A stretch of DNA of 41,122 nt from Clostridia bacterium (GTDB taxonomy: Bacteria > Bacillota > Clostridia > Oscillospirales > Acutalibacteraceae). Position numbers and translations under genes: made by a program. Under the pieces are notes generated by a model. The model made no database searches. It saw only the letters and a program-made list of their open reading frames with translations, and was not told where the DNA came from. Shown here one piece after another: positions 14,202 through 22,174 of the stretch. The stretch is taken from contig JAFZOL010000017.1 in NCBI GenBank assembly GCA_017550625.1, forward strand, positions 1-41,122. Direction: 5' to 3'. Each line of letters opens with the position of its first letter. The stretch's first letter is position 1.

Positions 14202-14678
14202 ATGAAAGGATTTTTCAAAGATTTTAAGGAATTCGCCCTGAAGGGCAACATCATCGACATGGCCGTCGGCGTGATCATCGGCGGCGCGTTCGGCAAGATC
14301 GTCACCGCGCTTGTCGAAAAGATCATCTCCCCGCTCATCGGCCTGCTGCTCGGCAACGTCAACCTTGCCGACAAGGGCGTCGTGCTCAAGGCCGCCGAGG
14401 GCGAGGCCGAGGCGCTCGTGCTCCAGTGGGGCGCGTTCGTGCAGGCGATCATCGACTTCCTGATCATCGCCCTGTCCATCTTCCTTGTGCTGCGCGTCAT
14501 CATGAAGGCCAAGAAGAAGGCCGAGGAGCTCAGGAAGAAGGATGAGGAAGAAGAGAAGGAAGAAGAGCCCGCCGAGACCGAGCTCGACATCCTCAAAGAG
14601 ATCCGCGATTCTCTCGTCAAGAAAGAAGAATGCGAAGAGGAACCCGCCCCCGAAGAGGAGCCCGCTCCCGAGGAATAA
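14202..14678 (+). CDS. mscL: Large-conductance mechanosensitive channel MscL
   Basis: A 158-residue homolog of the pentameric channel that opens under membrane tension to release solutes during hypo-osmotic shock. The family N-terminus is clear: FFKDFKEFALKGNIIDMAVGVIIGGAFGKIVTALVEKIISPLIGLL (amphipathic helix plus TM1, with the pore-lining small residues). The periplasmic loop is followed by TM2, IIDFLIIALSIFLVLRVIMKAKKK. The C-terminus is longer and far more acidic than usual: runs of Glu, then LDILKEIRDSLVKKE (the conserved cytoplasmic helix), then a Glu/Pro tail (EEPAPEEEPAPEE). GAAAGGAG precedes ATG 14202. It is monocistronic between a consensus promoter and a terminator. Confidence 0.96.
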   Translation: MKGFFKDFKEFALKGNIIDMAVGVIIGGAFGKIVTALVEKIISPLIGLLLGNVNLADKGVVLKAAEGEAEALVLQWGAFVQAIIDFLIIALSIFLVLRVIMKAKKKAEELRKKDEEEEKEEEPAETELDILKEIRDSLVKKEECEEEPAPEEEPAPEE

Positions 14679-14698
14679 TTCCGAACACAACAAAAAAG

Positions 14699-14727
14699 AA
14701 GAGCCGCGCACGCGGCTCTTTTTTTAT
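14699..14727. terminator. Terminator of mscL, possibly bidirectional
   Basis: AAGAGCCG pairs with CGGCTCTT around a CGCACG loop. An A-run precedes it and a seven-T tract follows. It also sits at the 3' end of the convergent gene at 14739-15257. Confidence 0.88.
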
Positions 14728-14738
14728 CTTTTATGCGG

Positions 14739-15257
14739 TCAGAACGTGATCTGCAGCGGGATCTCAAGATACCGCTCGTCCGCCGTGCCCTCGGTCATGC
14801 CCGAAACGTAATGCAGCACGAGGGCGGGGGAGAGGGCCTCATTTGACGCCGCGGTAAAACGGACCTTCACCGAAAACGTCAGCGGAACGGCCTCGCCGTT
14901 TTCCACGGGCAGCAGCACGCCGTCCTTCGTCAGCGCCCCCTTGCCGGTCGCGTCTGCGATCTCAAGGGCGTCCGCGTCGAGCCCCTCCACGGTAATGCCG
15001 AGGATCTTGGCGTAAAAATCCGGCTCCGTCTTTTTGAGCGTCACGGTCAGCGGCAGCTCGAAGGCGTTGTCGCCTTCTTCGTCCCACACGAGCGTGAACG
15101 CGGTGTTCTCCACCGTGATGTCAATGCGGTCGGCGAGCTTCTGATAAAACGCCCCGCTCTTCGTCTCCGGCTGCCGGAATCCCACGGCGGCGGCGAACAC
15201 GGCCGTGCCGAGCAAAACGGCGGCGAGGACTGCTATGACGATCTTTTTCGATTTCAT
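14739..15257 (-). CDS. Membrane-anchored or secreted hypothetical protein
   Basis: A 172-residue protein with a basic N-terminus and one hydrophobic helix (MKSKKIVIAVLAAVLLGTAVFAAAVGF), then a beta-rich soluble domain facing outside (FTLVWDEEGDNAFELPLTVTLKKTEPDFYAKILGITVEGL...). No family is recognised; the domain looks like an immunoglobulin-type beta-sandwich. The start at ATG 15257 is used, but an in-frame GTG at 15266 is also possible, since the GAAGG that would serve ATG lies very close to it. It is the last gene of the minus-strand run, 42 bases after the RNase M5-like gene. Confidence 0.72.
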   Translation of the reverse strand: MKSKKIVIAVLAAVLLGTAVFAAAVGFRQPETKSGAFYQKLADRIDITVENTAFTLVWDEEGDNAFELPLTVTLKKTEPDFYAKILGITVEGLDADALEIADATGKGALTKDGVLLPVENGEAVPLTFSVKVRFTAASNEALSPALVLHYVSGMTEGTADERYLEIPLQITF

Positions 15258-15299
15258 ATCCTTCACCCGTTTCGATTGTACCTTTCCGGCGCCGCTTTG

Positions 15300-15893
15300 T
15301 CAAGCGCCGGATTTTTCTGTCTTTTCCAAAAACTGACGTTTCGTCAGAAATGAGTTGAGCACCAGCAGCAGATTTTTCCCGGTCAGGCGCGCCGGCAGGC
15401 CGAGGTCCGTCAGAAACGCGCGCCGTTTTTCGGCGGCGTTCGGGCCGCCCGTGAGCCCCGCTTCGTAAAGGTCCGCCGTGGTGATGGGGTCGGCGTTTCT
15501 TTCTCCCGGCGCTTCGCTGAACACCCCGGCGCGCCGGAGCGCCGCTTCGAGGGCGGCGGTGTCCATGCCCTCCACGCCGAGCTTGCCCTCTTTCGACGGC
15601 TGGTCCTTGCGCTTCTCCTTGCCGAACACGTCGGGGATATACACCTGCAGCACGTCGGCGTTCTCGCCCGCGACGTCGGTCAGAAACCTTCGGATCTGAA
15701 AGCCTGCCGCGTCGGAATCCGTCACCACCACGAGCCCCCGCTCGGCGGCGGCTTTGCGGATGAAGCGCTGCTTTTCCTTGTCTTTGAACACGCCGAAGCC
15801 CTCGGTCGTCATGATCGGGGCGTCGATGAGGGGCGCGAGCCTTATTTTATCGTATTTGCCCTCCACGAGCACGAGTCTGTCCGTATGAAACAT
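15300..15893 (-). CDS. rnmV: RNase M5-like Toprim protein with DUF4093-type C-terminus
   Basis: A 197-residue protein. The N-terminal Toprim domain has the catalytic Glu in VLVEGKYDKIRL and the DxD in VVTDSDAAGFQIRRF. A C-terminal region beginning near GVEGMDTAALEAALRRAGV matches the clostridial DUF4093 extension. RNase M5 cuts the 5S rRNA precursor to its mature ends, acting with ribosomal protein L18 in Bacillus. The C-terminal part differs from the Bacillus enzyme, so the exact substrate is inferred. It starts 4 bases after the holA stop. In Bacillus, rnmV sits beside ksgA; this neighbourhood (holA, PHP, mfd) is different. Confidence 0.82.
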   Translation of the reverse strand: MFHTDRLVLVEGKYDKIRLAPLIDAPIMTTEGFGVFKDKEKQRFIRKAAAERGLVVVTDSDAAGFQIRRFLTDVAGENADVLQVYIPDVFGKEKRKDQPSKEGKLGVEGMDTAALEAALRRAGVFSEAPGERNADPITTADLYEAGLTGGPNAAEKRRAFLTDLGLPARLTGKNLLLVLNSFLTKRQFLEKTEKSGA

Positions 15894-15897
15894 CGTC

Positions 15898-16932
15898 TTA
15901 CACCGCGGCGAGCCTGCAAACGAGCTCCGTCAGCAGGGTCTCGGGGTCGAAGGCGCGCGATTTCGTGATCACGTCGGCCTCGAGCAGTATTTCAATCGCC
16001 TCGCGCGCCCGGGCGGGCGTGCGGTTTCTCGCGTACGGCGCGGCCTTCTGCACGCCGTATGACGATTTATACCCGAAGGTCTCGGCGAAATCGGCATAGC
16101 GCTTGCCGTCGCCGGCGGCGGTCACGAGGCGGTAGAGGTTGACGTAGGCGGACGACAGCGCGCCGATGATGCTCTGGATCGGCACCTTGCGCCTGAGTAG
16201 CTCGAACGCGGCGGCCAGCGCCTCGTCGGGGTCGCCCCTGAGAATGGCGTCGCTGATGTCGAACACCGAGGCCTCCACGGTCTTCGTCACGACCCTGTCG
16301 ATCATCTCGCGCGTCACGGCCTGCCCGTCGGCGTAGGCGCAGAGCTTGCCGATCTCGTTGAGAAGATGGCCGGTGTCCTCGCCCGTCACGTCGATGAGAT
16401 ATTGCGCGTCCGCAGCCGAGAGCTCGGCGCCGCGGTCCTTCGCGCCCTTCACGAGCATGCGCACGAGGCGGTTGCCCGTGCGGTGCGTGAGCTCCGCCGC
16501 CGTGCCGGTCTCGCCGAACGCCTTGATCACGTTCTGCCACTTCGGGTAGTCGTATTGGTTCCTCGTAAAGTCCACGGTGAGAAACGCGAACACGATAACG
16601 GCGGTCTCGGGCACGTTTTTAAGGCTTTGGACGAACGCCTCGAACTCTTTGGCGCTGAGCCCCGAAAGGGGATAGTCCTTCACGAGCAGGCAGGTGCGCT
16701 CGCTCATCACGGGCAGGTTGTCCGCGTCCGCGAAGATATCCGCAAAGGGCGTATTGTCTTCCTCATATTCGTGAAAGTTGAAAAACCTCAGGCTGTCGTC
16801 GCCGAGCACGGCGTTCACGATCCGGTCGGCGTAAACGCGCTTCATATAGCCGTCGTCGCCGTACACCAGATACACGCGGTCAAGCGCGCCCGATTTGAGC
16901 CTCGCGGCAAGCTGTTCTTCGGTCAGAAACAC
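15898..16932 (-). CDS. holA: DNA polymerase III delta subunit
   Basis: A 344-residue clamp-loader subunit that opens the sliding clamp. It shows the family's N-terminal pattern LDRVYLVYGDDGYMKRVYADRI (a degenerate nucleotide fold), YPLSGLSAKEFEAF, the LTHRTGNRLVRMLVKGAKDRG helix region, the LLNEIGKLCAYADG segment and a C-terminal helical domain with SSYGVQKAAPYARN. The start is GTG (complement of 16930-16932) because AAAGGAG lies 8 bases upstream; the nearby ATG at 16939 is out of frame. The gene is followed at 4 bases by the RNase M5-like gene and preceded at 14 bases by the PHP gene, so co-transcription is likely. Confidence 0.93.
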   Translation of the reverse strand: MFLTEEQLAARLKSGALDRVYLVYGDDGYMKRVYADRIVNAVLGDDSLRFFNFHEYEEDNTPFADIFADADNLPVMSERTCLLVKDYPLSGLSAKEFEAFVQSLKNVPETAVIVFAFLTVDFTRNQYDYPKWQNVIKAFGETGTAAELTHRTGNRLVRMLVKGAKDRGAELSAADAQYLIDVTGEDTGHLLNEIGKLCAYADGQAVTREMIDRVVTKTVEASVFDISDAILRGDPDEALAAAFELLRRKVPIQSIIGALSSAYVNLYRLVTAAGDGKRYADFAETFGYKSSYGVQKAAPYARNRTPARAREAIEILLEADVITKSRAFDPETLLTELVCRLAAV

Positions 16933-16946
16933 GTTTCATTCTCCTT

Positions 16947-17693
16947 TCACAAGATATTGCGTCGGAACCATTCCTTCGCCGGGGCGGGGTCGATATCCTT
17001 CAGCCTGTGCGCGTCCGTCCCCACGCGGAACGTCACGCCGATCTCTTTGCCGAGGTGGTAATACCGCCTGAAAAAGCCGCGGTACGCCTCGAAATAACGG
17101 GTGTTGAGCTCGAACGCCACGCCGTGGAGTTTGCCGAACTCCAAAAGGTCGCCGAGCGCCTCGTCCGTCCACAGGTCCGTCACGCACCCCTTATGAAAGC
17201 GGGGCTCGTCCTCTTCGAACTCGCGCACGATATAGTGGTCCACAAAGGGGTGGGCGAGGCAGTCGCACTTGCCCGACGCGATCACGTTCCTCATCGACTT
17301 CTCGCAGTGCCGCCGGTAGCCCTCGAACGAGCGGTCCTCGGGCTGCTCCCAGCCGCGCATGTGATAGTGGTTGTGGGCGTAGAGCCGGTATTCGAGCGGG
17401 ATGTCGCAATACTTGAGCGTGTATTTCTTCTCCCCGTGGGCCGAGAGCTCCGCCCCGAGCAGCACCTTCACAGGGCCGTCGTATGCTTCGATCTGCGGCG
17501 TCAGCACGCGGATGTTTCGCCCGAGCTTCGGCGTCTCAAACGGGTGGATGTGGTCGGTCAGCGCGACTGTTCTGAGCCCCGCTTTTTCGGCGGCGGCCGT
17601 GATCGCGCCCACGGTCATCTCCACGGCCCCGCAGCGGGACAGGGAGGTGTGGATGTGGTAGTTGTTCTGAAAGAGCTCGTCAAGATAGGACAT
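16947..17693 (-). CDS. PHP-domain metal-dependent phosphoesterase
   Basis: A 248-residue PHP-fold hydrolase. Metal ligands are visible in order: NYHIHTSLS (HxH), TDHIHPF, LGAELSAHGEK, YAHNHYHMRG, LAHPFV and FRVGTDAHR. The set is nearly that of histidinol-phosphate phosphatase-type PHP proteins, but HisK-specific context is lacking, so the substrate is open. ATG 17693 is chosen as the first methionine before the motif. An open frame extends upstream only through the repeat-rich spacer, and no strong Shine-Dalgarno precedes the start. It is followed by holA at 14 bases. Confidence 0.85.
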   Translation of the reverse strand: MSYLDELFQNNYHIHTSLSRCGAVEMTVGAITAAAEKAGLRTVALTDHIHPFETPKLGRNIRVLTPQIEAYDGPVKVLLGAELSAHGEKKYTLKYCDIPLEYRLYAHNHYHMRGWEQPEDRSFEGYRRHCEKSMRNVIASGKCDCLAHPFVDHYIVREFEEDEPRFHKGCVTDLWTDEALGDLLEFGKLHGVAFELNTRYFEAYRGFFRRYYHLGKEIGVTFRVGTDAHRLKDIDPAPAKEWFRRNIL

Positions 17694-17705
17694 AGGTTCG
17701 GGAAT

Positions 17706-17843
17706 GCAAAATGCAGAATACAAAATACAAAATGGAGGGGCCGGAGGCCGGAGGCCGGGGGCGCGGCGCCGCCGCGCTGCTGTTTCAATACTCCCGTGCA
17801 CCCGTGGACCGTGCACCCGTGCACCCGCCGCCGCAGGCGGCCT
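17706..17843. repeat. Mosaic intergenic repeat, copy A (heptamer array, hairpins, octamer array)
   Basis: The 150-base spacer between mfd and the PHP gene is nearly all repeat. Eight phased 7-bp units occupy 17706-17761 (four of RCARAAT, one GGAGGGG, then three of CCGGRGG). A GCGCGGC / GCCGCGC hairpin follows (17761-17777). Next come four CCCGTGNA octamers (17793-17823, one shortened by a base) and a GCCGCC / GGCGGC hairpin abutting the mfd stop. The same order of parts is found in the spacer at 21952-22160. Confidence 0.85.
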
Positions 17844-20800
17844 TTATACCGTCAGCGTCTTCAACGTCTCTTCCAGTGCGTCCAGCGCGTTCTGTCCGGG
17901 CAGGATGCGCACCGAATAATAGGGCTTGAGGCCGGCGTTGGCGGATACCCGTCCGCGCAATACCGACAGCTTTTTGAGCGTTTCTTTCTCGATGGACGGC
18001 ACGAACAGGATGAGCGCGTTGCCGCGCTGCGTGATCTCGGTCACGCCGTTGTCGGCGGCGGTGTTCTTGAGCAGCGCCACCTTCACGAGGCCCAGCGCCG
18101 CCTTCGGCGGGTCGCCGTAGCGGTCGATGAGCTCGTCGGTCACGTCCATGGCGTCGGCCTCGGTGTGGATGTCCGCGATGCGCTTATAGATCGCGATGCG
18201 CTGCGGGTAGCTTTCGATATAGCTCTCGGGGATGTGCGCGTCGATCTGGATGTCCACAAGGCAGTCGCGCTTCGGCACGTAGGCCTTTTCGCCGTGCTTG
18301 AGCATGGCCACGGCCTCGCTCAAAAGCTCGATATACAGGTCGTAGCCCACCGATTCGATGTGGCCGTGCTGCTCGGCGCCCAGCATGTTGCCCGCGCCGC
18401 GGATCTCAAGGTCGCGCATCGCGATCTTGAAGCCCGAGCCGAACTGCGTGAACTCTCTGATCGCGGTGAGCCGCTTTTCGGCCACCTCGCTGAGTTCCTT
18501 GTCGCGCCTGAAGGTGCAGTAGGCGTAGGCGCGGCGCGACGACCGCCCCACGCGCCCGCGGATCTGGTGCAGCTGCGCCAATCCCATGCGGTCCGCGTCC
18601 TCGATGATCAGGGTGTTCACGTTTGCCACGTCCACGCCGGTCTCGATGATCGTGGTGCACACCAGTATGCGGATCTCACCCTCCAACAGCTTCTTCCACA
18701 CGCCCGAAAGCTCGGCCTCGTTCATCTTGCCGTGCGCCACGCCGATCTCGACGTCCGGGAACAGCTTTTTAAGGCTCGCGGCCGTCTCTTCGATATCCTG
18801 CACGCGGTTGTGGAGGTAATACACCTGCCCGCCGCGCCTGAGCTCCTTCGCGATGGCCTGCTCGATGATGAGCCAGTCGTGCTCGATCACGTACGTCTGC
18901 ACGGGATAGCGGTCCATCGGCGCCTCTTCGATCACCGACAGGTCGCGGATGCCCATCATCGCGAAGTTGAGCGTCCGCGGGATCGGCGTCGCCGAGAGCG
19001 TCAGCACGTCCACGGACGGGAATTTCTCTTTCAGCGTCTCTTTCTGCTGCACGCCGAAGCGCTGCTCCTCGTCCACGATGAGAAGCCCCAGGTCCTTGAA
19101 AACCACGTCCTTCGAAATGATGCGGTGCGTGCCCACCACGATGTCCACGCCGCCCGCCTTCACGTTTTTGAGCGTCTCTTTCTGCTGCTTCGGCGAGCGG
19201 AAGCGGCTGAGCATGTCCACCGACACCGGGAAGGTGTCCATCCGGTGCAAAATCGTGCGGTAATGCTGCAGGGCGAGGATCGTGGTCGGCACGAGGATCG
19301 CCACCTGCTTGCCGTCGCACACGGCCTTGAAGGCGGCTCTCAGCGCCACCTCGGTCTTGCCGAAGCCCACGTCGCCGCACAACAGGCGGTCCATGGGGCA
19401 GTTTTTCTCCATGTCGCCTTTGATCTCGTCCACGCACCTCAATTGATCGTCGGTCTCCTCGAACTCAAAGCGGCGCTCGAAGTCGTTCTGCATGTCGATG
19501 TCGGGCGAAAACGCGTAGCCGGGCGTCGCCTGCCGTTCGGCGTAGAGCTTGATGAGATTCGCCGCGATATCCTTCACGGCGGCGCGCACGCGGGTCTTGG
19601 TCTTCTCCCAGTCGCCGCTGCCGAGGCGGTTGATCTTCACGGTCCTCGCACCGTCCTCTTCGTGCGGGCCCACGTATTTCGAAACGAGCTCCAGCTTCGT
19701 CACGGGCACGTACAGCACGTCGCCCTTGGCGTAGCGGATCTTGAGATAATCCTTGGTCACGCCCTCCATCTGCACCTGCTCGATACCGTCGAAAATGCCG
19801 ATGCCGTTCGTGTTGTGCACGATATAGTCGCCGCGGTGCAGCTCTTCGAGCGAGTGGAAGGCATTGGGGTCGCGCTTCGGTTTTGAGGCCGTCTTGCGGC
19901 GCACGCTTTTCGCGTCGCGGCCGTACGAGATCACGGTCATGCGCCCGGCGGGGTAGTCGATGCCGCCCGAAACCGAGCCCGTGAGCACATGGACGTGCCC
20001 GCGCGCGAACGTGCCGGGCTTATTTCCGTGGAAAACAGCGGGCGCGCCGTCCTCCACGAGGGACTTCATGATGCCCTCGGCGTATTTTTCGGTGCCGCAG
20101 AACACCAATACCGCGTAGTTTTTCCGCAGCAGCGGCTCCGCGTCCTCCAACAGCAGGTTATATGAGCCGTCCCAGCGCGAAAGGCCGCCCACGTCGTAGT
20201 TTATAAGGTCCTTCACCGGGGTGTCGAACGAGCCCCTCGCGAAGTTGTCGAGATACACGGTCTTCGAGCTCTCATACGCGCGCAGCACGGCGCTGAACTC
20301 GTCGGTATAGCCCTCGAGCCCGCGGCACAGCGTGCCGTCGAGATACAGGGCTTTGAGCTCTTCGTTCATCTGCCGGTTCACAGCTGTCACGCGTTCCTTC
20401 ACGCCGCCGGATTCGCACACGAGAAAAAGCGCGTCCGGCAGATAGTCGCGCACCGTGGCGGTGCGTTCATACGCCAGCGGCAGATACTTGTCCGCCGACC
20501 CCGGCGCGGCTCCGGCTTTCAACAGCTCTATGTCGCGGTTCAGGTTCTCGCGCGCTTTCTTCGCCCCGGCCTTTCCCCTGAGCGACGCCGACAGCTTTTC
20601 GAGGGCAAACACGAACGCCTCGGGCGAGTCGAACAGCACCTCGCTGCACGGCGTGATCTCAAGTCTTTTCAGCGCGTCGGTGCGCCGCTGCGTCAGCACG
20701 TCGAAGAGCGAGATCGAGTCGATCTCGTCGCCCCAGAACTCCACGCGCACGGGCGACGCGCCCCCGGCCGGGAACACGTCCAATATGCCGCCGCGCACCG

Positions 20801-21317
20801 AAAACTGTCCGGGGCCTTCCACCATCTCGCTGAAGGCGTAGCCCGCCGCCACGAGGTCGCGCCGGAGCGTGTCGAGCGAATATTCCTGCCCCGCGCAAAG
20901 CGTCAATATACGCTTTCTGAGCGCCGCCGGCGGGAGCGTCCTTTGGATGAACGCCTCGGCGGAGCACACCAGCACCGGCGCGTCGGTCTTCAGCGACGCG
21001 TAGAGCGCGCCGATGCGCAGCTGCTCGTAGTCGCGCCCCTCGCTCTCCACGGGCTGGAAGTTAAAATCCCGCGCGGGATAAAACACCGCGTCGGTGCCGT
21101 ATACCTGCAAGTCCTCCGCGCACTTGATCGCCGCAGCCTCGTCCGGCAGCACGATCAGCGCGCCGTGCTTCGTGTTCTCGCACAGCGTGTGGATCAAAAG
21201 ATGCTTCGTGGCGGGCGGCAGGCCGAGCACGCCGAAGGGATAACGGCCCTTTTCAAGGTCGTAGCGGATCGACGCGTATTCGGGCCCGGAGGCGAAAAGC
21301 TGGGAATACGTACTCAT
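17844..21317 (-). CDS. mfd: Transcription-repair coupling factor Mfd
   Basis: A 1157-residue SF2 translocase that removes stalled RNA polymerase from lesions and recruits UvrA. The N-terminal UvrB-like module (to about 330) includes FYPARDFNFQPVESEGRDYEQLRIGAL and VEFWGDEIDSISLFDVLTQR. The RNA-polymerase-interacting CarD-like domain lies around residues 485-545 (HRGDYIVHNTNGIGIFDGI...YLKIRYAKGDVLYVPV). Translocase motifs are DRLLCGDVGFGKTEVALRA (Walker A), LLIVDEEQRFGV (Walker B), TLSATPIPRTL, and QLHQIRGRVGRSSRRAYAY (motif VI). The C-terminal TRCF domain is present. Length is normal. It begins 6 bases after the pth stop, with only a weak AAAGAAAA as ribosome-binding site, so coupling to pth is likely. 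Spacer repeat A follows. Confidence 0.98.
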   Translation of the reverse strand: MSTYSQLFASGPEYASIRYDLEKGRYPFGVLGLPPATKHLLIHTLCENTKHGALIVLPDEAAAIKCAEDLQVYGTDAVFYPARDFNFQPVESEGRDYEQLRIGALYASLKTDAPVLVCSAEAFIQRTLPPAALRKRILTLCAGQEYSLDTLRRDLVAAGYAFSEMVEGPGQFSVRGGILDVFPAGGASPVRVEFWGDEIDSISLFDVLTQRRTDALKRLEITPCSEVLFDSPEAFVFALEKLSASLRGKAGAKKARENLNRDIELLKAGAAPGSADKYLPLAYERTATVRDYLPDALFLVCESGGVKERVTAVNRQMNEELKALYLDGTLCRGLEGYTDEFSAVLRAYESSKTVYLDNFARGSFDTPVKDLINYDVGGLSRWDGSYNLLLEDAEPLLRKNYAVLVFCGTEKYAEGIMKSLVEDGAPAVFHGNKPGTFARGHVHVLTGSVSGGIDYPAGRMTVISYGRDAKSVRRKTASKPKRDPNAFHSLEELHRGDYIVHNTNGIGIFDGIEQVQMEGVTKDYLKIRYAKGDVLYVPVTKLELVSKYVGPHEEDGARTVKINRLGSGDWEKTKTRVRAAVKDIAANLIKLYAERQATPGYAFSPDIDMQNDFERRFEFEETDDQLRCVDEIKGDMEKNCPMDRLLCGDVGFGKTEVALRAAFKAVCDGKQVAILVPTTILALQHYRTILHRMDTFPVSVDMLSRFRSPKQQKETLKNVKAGGVDIVVGTHRIISKDVVFKDLGLLIVDEEQRFGVQQKETLKEKFPSVDVLTLSATPIPRTLNFAMMGIRDLSVIEEAPMDRYPVQTYVIEHDWLIIEQAIAKELRRGGQVYYLHNRVQDIEETAASLKKLFPDVEIGVAHGKMNEAELSGVWKKLLEGEIRILVCTTIIETGVDVANVNTLIIEDADRMGLAQLHQIRGRVGRSSRRAYAYCTFRRDKELSEVAEKRLTAIREFTQFGSGFKIAMRDLEIRGAGNMLGAEQHGHIESVGYDLYIELLSEAVAMLKHGEKAYVPKRDCLVDIQIDAHIPESYIESYPQRIAIYKRIADIHTEADAMDVTDELIDRYGDPPKAALGLVKVALLKNTAADNGVTEITQRGNALILFVPSIEKETLKKLSVLRGRVSANAGLKPYYSVRILPGQNALDALEETLKTLTV

Positions 21318-21323
21318 TTTTCT

Positions 21324-21938
21324 TTATCCGTTATACCGGTTCATGGCTTCGTCGGTCTTGCCGTCCACGATCAGCGCCACGGCCTCGGCGGCGCGCTCGC
21401 CGGTCGCGCGGATCGTCTCAAGATCCGCCTTCGAAAATCTGCCCAGCACGTGGTCCCTGAGGTCCTCGTCGGGGTCGGCCTTGCCGCCCACGCCGATCTT
21501 CAGGCGCGGGAACTCCTCGGTGCCGAGGCAGTCGATGATGCTCTTCACGCCGTTGTGCCCGCCGGCGGACCCTTTTTTGCGGATGCGCAGCACGCCGAGC
21601 GGGAGCGAGACGTCGTCGTAGAGCACGATCACGTGGTCGGGCGCGATCTTATAGAACGCGGCGGCCTCTCCCACGGCGTTGCCGGAGAGGTTCATATAGG
21701 TCTCGGGCCGCACCAAAAGGCACACGTGCCCGTTGATGTCGCACAGCCCCGTCAGGGCGTGATATTTGAAGCGGTCGGTCTTGCCGCCGTATTTGTTGCA
21801 GATGACGTCCAGCGCCAGAAAGCCCGTATTGTGGCGGGAATACTCATACTCCCGCCCCGGGTTGCCGAGCCCCGCGACGATATATTCCGGCTTGCCGACC
21901 ACCCGCGCCGGCACGGTGCGTTTCTTGAAGAAAGACAT
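21324..21938 (-). CDS. pth: Peptidyl-tRNA hydrolase
   Basis: A 204-residue esterase that recycles peptidyl-tRNA released prematurely from ribosomes. Family signatures are YIVAGLGNPGREYEYSRHNTGF, with the catalytic His in RHNTGF, then RPETYMNLSG, VLYDDVSLPLGVLRIRKKGSAGGHNGVKSI and FPRLKIGVG. A short basic N-terminal extension (MSFFKKRTVPARVVGK) precedes the core. GGAGG lies 7 bases before the ATG. The pth-mfd pair is a common order in Bacillota. It is separated from glmU by repeat B. Confidence 0.97.
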   Translation of the reverse strand: MSFFKKRTVPARVVGKPEYIVAGLGNPGREYEYSRHNTGFLALDVICNKYGGKTDRFKYHALTGLCDINGHVCLLVRPETYMNLSGNAVGEAAAFYKIAPDHVIVLYDDVSLPLGVLRIRKKGSAGGHNGVKSIIDCLGTEEFPRLKIGVGGKADPDEDLRDHVLGRFSKADLETIRATGERAAEAVALIVDGKTDEAMNRYNG

Positions 21939-21951
21939 AAAACCTCCGATC

Positions 21952-22162
21952 TGAGGGGCCAGAGGCCAGAGGCCAGAGGCCGGGGGCGCGGCGAAGCCGC
22001 GCGGGTTTTTCTCGGTAGCGCGGCAGACCTCTGCCGCAGCGCAAATGGATTAGCTGTTCCTGTTTTGCCCGGTCGGCGAGACCGGCACACAACCGTTAAA
22101 TACTCCCGTGCACCCGTGTACCCGTGCACCCGTGCACCCGCGCGGCTCCGCCGCGCCCTGTG
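21952..22162. repeat. Mosaic intergenic repeat, copy B (long form)
   Basis: The spacer between glmU and pth has TGAGGGG, three CCAGAGG and one CCGGGGG, phased at 7 bp (21952-21986). It continues with hairpin GCGCGGC-GAA-GCCGCGC (21986-22002), hairpin GCGGCAGA / TCTGCCGC (22020-22037) and hairpin CCGGTC / GACCGG (22069-22085). Four exact-phase CCCGTGNA octamers follow (22105-22136), then a final GCGCGGC / GCCGCGC-type hairpin close to the glmU end. Copy A lacks the two middle hairpins, and copy C upstream of glmU has mainly those. Confidence 0.87.
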
Positions 22163-22174
22163 CGCCCTGATCCC

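Noticed and set aside
17706-17761. Heptamer array considered as a CRISPR-like or satellite array
   Set aside because: Units are 7 bp with no spacers and no cas genes nearby, so it is not CRISPR. It is reported as an intergenic repeat instead.
17007-19886. A 959-codon plus-strand open frame opposite mfd and the PHP gene
   Set aside because: It is a shadow of codon bias in mfd and crosses the intergenic repeat A; the minus-strand genes have full family motifs. The same applies to the other long antisense frames, for example opposite the GH51- and GH39-like genes.
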